Source of the DNA: Primula veris
Taxonomy: Eukaryota > Streptophyta > Magnoliopsida > Ericales > Primulaceae
Length of the DNA: 64,000 nt
Direction of reading: 5' to 3'
Assembly: GCA_963682055.1 (NCBI GenBank)
Contig: OY821747.1
Location: 17,658,258 to 17,722,257 of the forward strand
In this document: piece by piece, positions 56,321 to 64,000 of the stretch
How positions within the stretch are numbered: the first letter of the stretch is position 1
How the letters are laid out: the number at the start of each line of letters is the position of its first letter
Program-made: the position numbers and the translations under genes
The notes under the pieces: generated by a model
What the model was told of the DNA's origin: nothing
The model's input: the letters and a program-made list of their open reading frames with translations, nothing else
Database searches by the model: none

Positions 56321-56640
56321 AACCTTTATCTTCCTCTTGAATATTAACTTGTGACCATGGCTTGCACCCTGGTGGGAGATCCACTAGTTCCCAAGTGTGG
56401 TTGTGCATAATCGATTCAACTTCATTGTTGATCGCTTCTTCCCAATATTGGGATTCAGGGGATGACATAGCATGTTGGTATGTCGCCGGTTCGCCTTCTA
56501 CCATGAAGGTTACGAAATCAGGACCAAAAGAAGTTTCATTCTCTGCCCTTTTACTATGTCGAGGCTCTTCTTCTTCTTCCTCCATATGTTCACTTGCCCC
56601 CATATTTTCTTCACTGTTCGACTCCTCAGTCTATAGTTTT
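56319..56640 (-). pseudogene. C2 integrase-RT linker and RT N-terminus
   Basis: Frame 56319-56603 shows an acidic run (EEEEEEPRHSKR), then EPATYQHAMSSPESQYWEEA and INNEVESIMHNHTWELVDLP, the typical start of copia RT after the variable linker. It ends with CKPWSQVNIQEEDKG, where a frame shift replaces the usual GCKPIGCKWIFKRK continuation. Confidence 0.85.
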
Positions 56641-57265
56641 GGATGAATTTCCGTGAAAGATATACTCGAAGAAAGAAGCTTCTTGAGCTTCGATGATAGT
56701 ATTTACATGCACTTTGGGATTATCCGACTTGTGCACAAGAAACCGATAAGCACTACTATTGTGTGCTTATCATATGAACACACAGTCTACCGTATTTGGT
56801 CCAATTCTTGTTCTTTTAGGAAGCGAGACTAACACATTCGCGAGACAACCCCAAACCCTTAAGATTTTATAGCTCGGCCGATGGCATTTCCATAATTCAT
56901 AAGATGGTTTATCACATTTTTTATTTGATAGCTTGTTCAACACACAGTTGGCGGAAAGCAAGGCTTCCCCCCACATGTTCTGGGGCAACCCATAACTAAT
57001 GAGCATTGCATTCATCAAATGGTGCTTCGCATTCACCTCCTCTATCACTACTCAATATTTTAATTTTTTTATTGAGTTAATTTTCTACTTCGGTCTTATA
57101 AAGAGTGAATTTCTCTACTATTTCATCTTTACTTCTAATTAAGTAGACATAGCAATATCTAATACAATCATCTATGGAAGTGATAAACTACTTTTTCCCT
57201 CCTCGCATTTGTACAAACTTTAAGTCGCATACATCTGAGTGTATTAGACTTAGGGGTTATGTATT
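56641..57265 (-). pseudogene. C2 integrase core, catalytic Glu region deleted
   Basis: From 57265 leftwards the minus strand encodes LIHSDVCDLK (Asp 1), a decayed TSIDDCIRYCYVYLIRSKDE segment, LNKKIKILSSDRGGE (Asp 2), CEAPFDE, and then directly NAMLISYGLPQNMWGEALLS, VLNKLSNKKCDKPSYELWKC and LRVWGCLANVLVSLPKRTRI. The stretch that normally holds the SNGVAERKNRTL helix with the third catalytic residue is missing. The junction 'gatgaatgc' would fit both sides, so deletion between short direct repeats is likely. Stops from CAA-to-TAA changes are also present. Confidence 0.85.
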
Positions 57266-57889
57266 TTATTCAACGTGTTGAAACGAAGACTTAGTTAATT
57301 TTGATTCAACACAAATCTCACATTTATGTTGCTTATCAAAAACAAAATTTGGTAGTAAATTTAGTGATATTAATTTCTTCATAGAAGTAGAATTCACATG
57401 AACTAATCTACCATGCCATAAATTAAATGAAGCGTAAGAATAAGCAAAAGAATTTTTATTAGCCTCTTGGGCAACATTCATGATTACATTATTATTAGTG
57501 CTGGCCTCGGCCTTAGCACTTCCACTAGCAGACTCGACTTTAGGAGCCGGAGTCTCAACATTTAATTTAAACATGCCGCTGGTTATATAGTCATTGCCTA
57601 CATACATTCCATTTAAAGTGATTACAAGTATAGAAGATTCAAAAACAAATTTAAACCCTTTCTTCACCATCACCGAGCTAGAGAGCAGATTCTTATAAAT
57701 TTTCGGCACATGAAGGACCCCTGTCAGTGTCAGCTCCTTTCCCGAGCTCATCCTCATCACCACGGTTCCTTTTCCTTCCACCTTGTAAGTAGCAGAGTTT
57801 CCCATGAAACAACTCTCATCGTCCACGGCTGTGTAGGTCTTGAACATCCATTTGCTGACACATATGTGACTTGTAGCGCCGGTATCCAA
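57266..57889 (-). pseudogene. C2 protease and pre-integrase domain
   Basis: A 207-codon open frame starts MDTGATSHICVSKWMFKTY, with the DTGA active-site motif of aspartic proteases. VLHVPKIYKNLLSSSVMVKK follows, then a Ser/Ala/Glu-rich insert (ETPAPKVESASGSAKAEAST) and the pre-integrase H/C module, FNLWHGRLVHVNSTSMKKL and HKCEICVESKLTKSSF. It is the longest open stretch in the element. The true protease begins upstream of this Met: GGWIPALQVTYVS in the neighbouring frame near 57880 corresponds to WWLDTGATSHIC. Confidence 0.88.
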
Positions 57890-59037
57890 CCACCACTCCC
57901 TGGGGTGTTCCCCACAAGTTTTACTTTAGAAACCACAACAACCAGCTGCATGTCATCATCTCCAGCACTTTTGTTCCCTTCGCCCACATGTGTCTGAGCT
58001 TGGGCTTTCCTCTTGCCCTTCCCTTTGTACTTCTTGGGTGGGGGCTTAGGCTTGTCAGTGCATTTATAACAATTTGTGGCACGATGACTAGGTTTGTTTC
58101 ATACAAAGCAATCTCCCATGAATTTCTTCTTGGGAGCCACACCGACTCCGCTGTCAAAGAGTTTCCACTTAAAACCAACGTCCTCAACTACATTGGCTTC
58201 AGCAACCACATTACTCGCCCCGCCACCACCTTTCTTTCCAGATAGGCGGTTTTTTGCTCAGCATTATGCCTCTCAATGAGCCCTTCCAAGGTCATTGCAT
58301 TTCACTTGTATTTTGGGTAGTTTTGACACTCTTTCCATGAAGGTGGCAGTATCTCAATCATTAATGCCACCTGGAAAGCCTTGTCAATAACTAGCCCTTC
58401 AACATCAAGCCTATGGTATATGAGCTGGAGTTCCTCAACCTGCTCGATAACACTCTTTCTATCAGCTGACATGTACTCGTGAAAGTCCATGTCGACAAAC
58501 TTATTTGCGCCAACGTTATTCATTTTGTCCTTTTTAGGGTTTCCCAAAGATCCTTTGCAAAAACATTGGGCTCAAATACACTGAAAATAGTGTCATCAAG
58601 CGCACACATGATGTAGTTTTGGCATAGTTAGTCACCGTGTTTCCACGCTTCCACCGCCGAAACCATCTGCACGTCCTCATCATCCTCGCTTAGGACATGT
58701 ACGGTCTCCTTAAGAAACAGGATCAAGTTAAGGGCTGTTAAATAAAATAGCATTTTTTGCTGCCAATGTTTGAAGTTATTGCCCTTAAACTTTTGTGGCT
58801 TCTCTAAATGAGAGGTTCGAAAAATGGACAAAGCCGTAGTAGCCTGAGCATGGTTGCTTCCGCAACCTTAGCCATAGCATCGGCCACAGCCTTAGCCGCA
58901 GCAGCATCGACATTAGCATTAGCCTGAGCCTAAGCTCCCACATTCAGAGCGCCCGTAGTGTTTTGGACATTTCCACAAACAACTACGTCCTACTCATTTT
59001 CCGAAGGGAAATTTGATGACTGCTCATCGTTAGTCAT
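57890..59037 (-). pseudogene. C2 gag
   Basis: The likely start is the Met at 59037 (MTNDEQSSNFPSENE, then a stop). Ala-rich residues follow, then FEKPQKFKGNNFKHWQQKML-like capsid sequence (58628-58831) and FHEYMSADRKSVIEQVEELQ and LQLIYHRLDVEGLVIDKAFQ (58302-58547). The single zinc knuckle near 58080-58115 reads CFV*NKPSHRATNC, with a stop in place of its second Cys. A basic KPPPKKYKGKGKRKAQAQ run links it to the protease. Several stops and frame changes are present. Confidence 0.82.
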
Positions 59038-59248
59038 CTGAAATGACACAAAATGTATCAGTTTTCTCGAAAAAAAACTTTTATATATTCTTATCCGCAA
59101 ACCCCAATTATAAATTAATTGGTTTCGCTAAAAGATTATTAACGGGTCAAATAAAACAACACCGATATTCAGATATGTACTCCAATTATAAATTAATTGG
59201 TTTCACAAAGAATACTTGTTTAATCAAACAACAACTAAAGTATTCAAC
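59038..59248 (-). other. C2 5' leader, proximal part
   Basis: Non-coding; two copies of 'caattataaattaattggtt' with 'tcgc' or 'tcac' (59103 and 59182) form a direct repeat. It is split from the rest of the leader by the nested LTR. Confidence 0.5.
59244..59248. repeat. Target-site duplication TCAAC, left (nested LTR)
   Basis: TCAAC precedes the nested LTR and recurs at 60495-60499. Confidence 0.85.
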
Positions 59249-60494
59249 TGTTGGACCATGCGGCTAAACCTTAGAGGGGGGGTGAATAAGGTTTTAGGCG
59301 TTTTTCGTCAAATTAAAAATTAGTGCAATTAATCAACCCAACTATAGCAATTCTAAGCTTAAGCGTTTAACAAGAGTTAATGAAATGCTAGACTTTCTAT
59401 ACGCTAGCAAGAGAATAAGCAATAATAATAAGGAATGCGTAAAGTAAAGATTAGGGAAAGAAATTGACACCACGATTTATAGAGGTTCGTGAAACCCGCC
59501 TATGTCCTCGCCTCGATATTCGTGCTACCGAGTGTTTCACTTTAATGTTCTTTCCGATATTACAAATCCTACCGAGCTAATCAATGGATTTGCTCACCCT
59601 CTACCCGAGGTTCCTACTCTTGATACAAGTGCAAGCGAACACGTTTACGAGTCAACAATTCCCCCTCAATCTATGAGTACCCAAGTGTTTAACCTAGAAC
59701 TTTTAACCAACACTTTGGCTTAAAAGCTTCTACCCAAACACTCACTCACAAATGAGCTTATAATTTGCTCTTTACAAATTTATCGAAAATAAAACAACAC
59801 TCACAATTTGATTGCTTCTAAATAAGCTAATTTGTGATATTTGATGATGTTTGATCTTGATTTTAGCTTGAATCGCTTTCTCTTCAATTTCCCTCTTTTC
59901 GAGCTTTTTCTCAACAATGGAGAATTTGGGTGTTTTTGATAGAGAGAGGTTGAGGGATGGTAATGGTTGTGTTTGGATGGTGATTGGGGTGTGTTTTTAA
60001 GAAGCAAAAAGGCCATTGGTCCATAGATGACCGTTGCATGATGGTTTATGTGTTTAACCAATGGTTTTAAGCAATTTCCCATTTATCCAAAAAGTCAAAA
60101 AGCTATTTTCGAATTCTGCAGAAAAACGATCGGTCGTTTTCTGCAGTTCGATCGGTCGTGGACAAAAAACGATCGGTTGTTTTGGTCATTTCGATCGGTC
60201 GTTTTTCAGACGACCTCACTGGAACATTTTGGACCAAAAACGATCGGTCGTTTTGTCCAAAACGATTGGTCGTTGTTTCTGGCAATTTCTCGGTTTTCTC
60301 GTTATACTTCGAATGCCCGTAACTTCTTCGTTTTAAGTCCGATTATGGTTCCGCTTGAACCGTTGGCTTCGTATTTAATAAGTCTATCATTCTGACGTGC
60401 TGAAATATACATTTTATATTTTTGGAAAAGACAAAACATTATATCATCGAAATAGAGAAATCGTAAAATCAATTATTGAACCCATGGTTCAACA
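59249..60494 (+). mobile_element. Nested solo LTR (1246 bp) inside C2
   Basis: Its ends TGTTGGACCATG and CATGGTTCAACA are inverted near-copies and it is flanked by TCAAC on both sides. 'ccttagagggggggtgaata' follows the start, as in a common class of plant copia LTRs, and 'gatttatagaggttcgtgaa' is another shared phrase. It holds no internal region, so it is a solo LTR or a very short element. Open frames within (59502-59723, 60048-60395) are not supported as genes. It carries six ACGATCGGTCGT-like sites. Confidence 0.88.
60126..60273. promoter_or_regulatory. Cluster of six ACGATCGGTCGT-like sites
   Basis: Sites start at 60126, 60148, 60169, 60191, 60240 and 60262, so successive spacings are 22, 21, 22, 49 and 22 bp. 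The 47.6-kb relative has the same motif with 22/47 spacing. Regular two-helical-turn spacing suggests binding by paired or dimeric factors, though tandem duplication alone could produce it. Confidence 0.5.
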
Positions 60495-60499
60495 TCAAC
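60495..60499. repeat. Target-site duplication TCAAC, right (nested LTR)
   Basis: Identical to 59244-59248. Confidence 0.85.
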
Positions 60500-60695
60500 C
60501 ATGAGCCCCAAAAATAATTTTTGGTTTCACAAATAATACTATATAAACGTTCGATTTTATTCTGCCGCAAACCTCAAATCTAGTAAACTAGAAATTATTT
60601 TACAAGAATAAAAATTCGAACCTAATAAAATAAAGAGTTTAATTTAGTTAATCCTCTTTCCAAAACAGTAAATAAACATAAATACCGTTTAAGAC
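60500..60695 (-). other. C2 5' leader, distal part
   Basis: Non-coding sequence up to the 5' LTR. The bases next to the LTR (minus strand GTCTTAAACGGTATTTATG) do not match the initiator tRNA-Met primer sequence, so the primer is unknown. Confidence 0.5.
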
Positions 60696-61927
60696 TGTTG
60701 GAAATTCACTGGATCGGAAAGTATAAATTAAATAACACGTACTAAAATGTAAATAACACAAAGTAATGGAAATCACAATTGTATTTCACTAAAGGAATTT
60801 GACTCGATACAAGATTCTAACTCTAACAGAATTTAAAATGCAATAATTAAATTCCAGATAGATTTAATATAAGTTATTAAACTGCTGGACTGAATAGTAA
60901 TTAACTGAAACAGTCAGACAGAATAGTATAATTACTAAACCTCTAGACGGATCTGTAATTAAAAGAAACTGTCAGACAGGATAGTATAAATTACTAAACT
61001 GCTGGACTGTTCTGTAAATAAACAATGTATAGTACTAGAATTGAAATTAGAGGATATTAAATTACATAACTAAACAAATCAAAACTATGGTACTGGAAAA
61101 GAAATTATAGAAAATAAAGGTACAGAAACGTAATTACAGAATATTAAAAAGACTGAAATGTAAATAACAGAATAATAAAAGACTGGAAAAAAAAGCGACG
61201 TGATTGTTAGACATTAACCCTTAAACGGTATTTATCCGGCCACCTTTTAGTTTCTGGCTTTGGACACTTGGTTTCCAAGGTACAACGCTTATTTCAATGT
61301 GTCTTGACGAAAACAGCACCGAACCACATGTCGAGCTGTTGGTGGTGTGATTCTCTTTCTCTAAATGCTATGTATGCAGGTGAGTGTGTGATGAATAGTA
61401 TTGTGAGTTGTGAGAATGTGTGGGTGGTAGGCTGCCTTTCAGAAGGATGCCACAAAAACGCACAAAGCGCAAACGTCACACACAACGCACGACGCACGAC
61501 GCACGACACACGAGACCCGTGCCCGCACCCGAGACCGAGCCGAGCGTGCACGCGTGTGTGGTGCTTTTGTTAATATACAGACCTATGTGGTTATACATTT
61601 TACCATTCACATGTAGTGTTGGTGTATATAAAATATAAAAAATAGTATTATATACTCAATGTCGGATTAAATATTATATGTATTATCAACTCTCTAACTT
61701 CCCAACTAACAAAGTTGCAACAATTTTTACACCAACTTTAAAGACAATTTACATTCAACCCGACTCAACGTTTATGTCAAGTGTATATACTGTTATAAAC
61801 TTTCCGCACAACATTTCCAAATAAATCGAGAACGGTATAAAATCTAGTACTAAGCACTTATTATGTTGGCTTAAAAGTCGGTCATTCACCATTTTTGGAC
61901 CACCCATGTAAACCATGTTTACCAACA
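60696..61927 (-). repeat. C2 5' LTR (1232 bp), TATA region deleted
   Basis: It is homologous to 52886-54447 throughout, but about 250 bp corresponding to 53645-53895 are missing at 61440, and a further ~60 bp near 61490. The TATA-like box is within the lost part. As this is the promoter LTR for a minus-strand element, transcription is probably lost. Confidence 0.88.
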
Positions 61928-62484
61928 CAAGAGACATGCTTTGCATTTTTTTTTATAATCTTTTTTGAAAATATTGTGATGTGAAGAAGAACGGGTGTTT
62001 TAAAAAGTAAAATCTTAGATAAAGCGGTTTTGCAAAAGCTACGGTCAAAGCATAAAAAAAAACCTTTTAACTTATTAAAATTGAAACTATAAATTTTTAA
62101 AGATTTAAATAGAGTTTTTATAGAGTTTTAAATCGATTTGTTTTATTAGAAATCATGGTTTTTAAAATAATGAGAAGAATGGGATATTGGTCTTTCTTTC
62201 GTTTAAGTTTTTCTTGCTTTAGTTTTTCAGCCAACTACACCAAAAGTTTTTCTTGCTTTCTACATCTAATTGGTCCTTTTTTGGAAGCTTCTTTTTAAAA
62301 AAAATCCGGTTGTTTTAATCTTAATGACAATTACAAATAGTTATTTCTACTTATTTTGTCAAGTTATTTACAAATAGTTACATATGTCATTAAAAAATTC
62401 AAAAAAATCGAAAAAAAATTATAAAATTAAAAACCAAAATTATAAAAACAAAATTTTTAAAAAATACATTTTTTATACAAAAAA
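61928..62484. repeat. Continuation of the degenerate array interrupted by C2
   Basis: 'gatgtgaagaagaacggg', 'gggatattggtctttctttc' and 'agtttttcttgctttct' match phrases of 51500-52885. It then fades into AT-rich DNA. No gene. Confidence 0.55.
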
Positions 62485-62610
62485 TATGTGTGATCCTGTC
62501 TAATCCTGTTCAATAATGTATGGCTAATCCTGTTTAATCCTATCTAATCTTATATGTCTAATCATGTTTAATCATATCTAATCATGTCCAATCATGTATA
62601 ATTCTGTTTG
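62485..62610. repeat. Short tandem repeat 'taatcctgtc/taatcatgtc'
   Basis: About ten irregular units of 9-13 bp such as 'taatcctgtt' and 'taatcatgtc'. Confidence 0.8.
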
Positions 62611-62779
62611 ATATTATGTACAATTTATTTATTTTTTCACTTTTTTCAATTTTTTTTGATTTTTGATTTATTTATATATTTTGTTATTTTTTATGGCATA
62701 TGTATCTAATTGTAAATAAGTATATGTAACTAATTGTAAATAAGTACACTATGTGAGTTTTTGGTTATTAAGTTGATTG
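62611..62779. other. AT-rich spacer
   Basis: Contains a direct repeat 'taattgtaaataagta' (62708 and 62732). Nothing else recognised. Confidence 0.4.
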
Positions 62780-63005
62780 TGTTGTGTGACATATTAGCTA
62801 GATATATAGATATGAAGATACAAGTATAGAGACATAAAAGAGTCGTCTTTTATTCATTGATAAGTGTTGGACAGTTATATCAAGAGACCCCCTAACCCTC
62901 TTTATATAATAGAGGGTAGAGTTACATATGGTAGGAAAGCCCAACATGGGCCCAAGTAAAGGCCCATAGAGTAAGGCCCAAGATGGCCAATAATATTCTA
63001 TAACA
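62780..63005 (-). repeat. Element E 3' LTR (226 bp)
   Basis: It contains a stem ACCCTCT (62895-62901) with AGAGGGT (62911-62917) around a TATATAA-containing loop, the same architecture as D's LTR with different stem bases. Confidence 0.85.
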
Positions 63006-63607
63006 CTCTCTCTTTGGACGTCTTGATTTCTTCGTCTTCATGCTGTCGATCTGAGTCGAGTTCATTCACAGTGCTAAACACATAAAAACCTTAGGGTCGG
63101 AAAACCCAGTATGGGACAAAACCGGTACCTAGTTGAAACTGTGTAGCCGAATGATATAGACCGAAATACCATGTAAGTAACTGACCATAAAACAGTGTGC
63201 CTCATCAAAAATTTGCCAGAGCAAACCCAATGGGAAAATCTCTTATCGAAGGAAAAAGAGTGCAACAGTGGTAGTGATAGGGGATCAACCACAAAACAGG
63301 TGTCTCATCAAAATCTTGCTAGAGTAAGCCCAGTGGGAAAAAATCTCTAGTCGAAGGACAAAAGAGTACACAGTAGTAAGAAGTATATAACAGGATACTC
63401 CCCCTAATTTCGGCAATCTTAAGTGAGATATGATGGGAACGTGTCTCGCTAAAAACCTTACCAAGAAAATCCCAGTGGAAAAAAACCTTGGTCTAAGAAC
63501 AAAAAGAGTACACGAGCATGCGACTGGATGCTCCCCCTCACTTGCACACGACAGGATGCGAGGATTTCAACCAAGTAGTAATTAGTGCAATAAGAATTCT
63601 CCTGGAT

Positions 63608-63609
<2 letters not shown>

Positions 63610-63638
<29 letters not shown>
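63610..63638. repeat. Poly-C tract (29 C)
   Basis: Twenty-nine consecutive C in element E where D has the short run 'gtgaggggga' complement. It is the longest homopolymer of C or G in the window, and the surrounding open frame 63518-63748 (poly-Pro) is an artefact. Confidence 0.95.
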
Positions 63639-63641
<3 letters not shown>

Positions 63642-64000
63642 TCACTTGTACACGACTGGGTGCAAGGATTTCATATTTCAAGAAAGAGTACGAATATTCG
63701 ACTAGATGCTTCATTTACTTGCACACGACTGGATGCAAGAAACTCTAACGGGGAATAGAACGAGCATTCAACTGGATGCTCTTAAACTTCATATGTGAAG
63801 ATTTATTTCGACAAGAAATGCTAAATAGCATAATCTAGTCACGTCTATTTTGATCGATAACAACAAGTTGTCCTCAAATAAGACAAGTGTTTTATCTGGA
63901 TTGTGAGACGGAGCATATGTAATTCAAATATGGCTAATACTAGCTCGAAGCCATATACACTCTCTAGTCATCTCATAGAGCACGAGTAGATCATAGTGAT

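Larger units (their letters stand above)
52886..61927 (-). mobile_element. Element C2: Ty1/copia retrotransposon with both LTRs
   Basis: The LTRs are 52886-54447 and 60696-61927, both TGTTGGAAATTC...CCAACA with inverted TGTTGGAAA/TTTTCCAACA ends. Flanking pentamers CAAAA (52881-52885) and CAAGA (61928-61932) fit a target duplication with one change. On the minus strand, gag, protease, integrase, RT and RNase H follow in the copia order, in pieces. A solo LTR is nested in the leader (59249-60494). C1 and the 7.2-8.45 kb LTR are relatives. LTR differences are mainly deletions in the 5' LTR, so the insertion is not recent. Confidence 0.92.
62780..64000 (-). mobile_element. Element E: Ty1/copia relative of D, 3' part (runs off right edge)
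   Basis: The LTR 62780-63005 (226 bp, TGTTGTG...TATAACA) is followed on the minus strand by sequence matching 36080-37050 of element D: the CTC-type purine tract, the 'cccaatgggaaaatctct' and 'ggatgctccccctcacttgc' repeats, and the end of RNase H near 63800-64000 (ATYEATRECIWLRA-like, LFEDNLLLSIK). Orientation is opposite to D. The rest of the element and the second target duplication lie beyond the window. Confidence 0.88.

Noticed and set aside
59502..59723. 73-codon plus-strand frame in the nested LTR
   Set aside because: It sits inside a TSD-flanked solo LTR, and similar LTRs commonly carry such frames by chance.

Overview
The window is plant nuclear DNA, most likely from a eudicot: AT-rich, packed with LTR retrotransposons, MITEs and microsatellites, and carrying a decayed organellar 23S rRNA fragment. 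I found no convincing intact host gene. Almost every protein-coding trace is transposon pol or gag broken by stops, frameshifts and deletions, so the window reads as an intergenic or heterochromatic stretch built by nested insertion, deletion and local duplication. No codon-level evidence fixes the species. || Layout. 1-2003: 3' part of a minus-strand Ty1/copia element (LTR end, RNase H, RT). 2.19-3.28 kb: TA/TG microsatellite and an AT-rich foldback repeat. 3.3-6.5 kb: minus-strand PIF/Harbinger remnants (Myb-like ORF, transposase C-terminus) cut by an A-rich minisatellite. 7.2-8.45 kb: LTR of the same copia family as at 1-175. 8.45-12.25 kb: two CACTA-type MITEs and LTR fragments. 12552-17453: internally deleted Ty3/gypsy chromovirus (element A) with perfect target-site duplications (TSDs). 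18985-19262: organellar 23S rRNA fragment. 20.6-25.2 kb: CACTA MITE, Stowaway MITE and copy 1 of a composite repeat. 26.0-28.8 kb: gypsy LTR candidate and a decayed chromodomain-type gypsy pol. 31130-37265: Ty1/copia element D with perfect TSDs, but no RT core. 38.06-41.75 kb: inverted copy 2 of the composite repeat with inverted MITEs. 42440-51697: gypsy family-A solo LTR, a duplicated flank, a gag fragment and a second LTR, forming a chimeric tandem duplication. 52886-61927: near-complete minus-strand Ty1/copia element C2 with another solo LTR nested inside it. 62780-64000: minus-strand relative of D, running off the window. || How the parts relate. Three LTR copies of one gypsy family (12.5, 42.4, 48.4 kb) carry complementary remains: A keeps integrase and a chromodomain-like end, the 45.6-48.4 kb copy keeps gag and a protease start. 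Neither keeps RT. D and E are one short-LTR copia family; C1, C2 and the 7.2-8.45 kb LTR are another. || The least familiar items are: (i) a composite repeat made of a promoter-like head, a 23-bp 'ggggctgaaa' array, a tRNA-like module with Pol III box A and B matches, and a 21-bp array, present as two inverted copies 13 kb apart; (ii) pairs of near-palindromic ACGAYCGGTCGT sites about 22 bp apart in two copies of an LTR family; (iii) a U5-terminal hairpin next to the gypsy primer-binding site with a covarying base pair. All coordinates and homologies were read by eye; identities were not computed.
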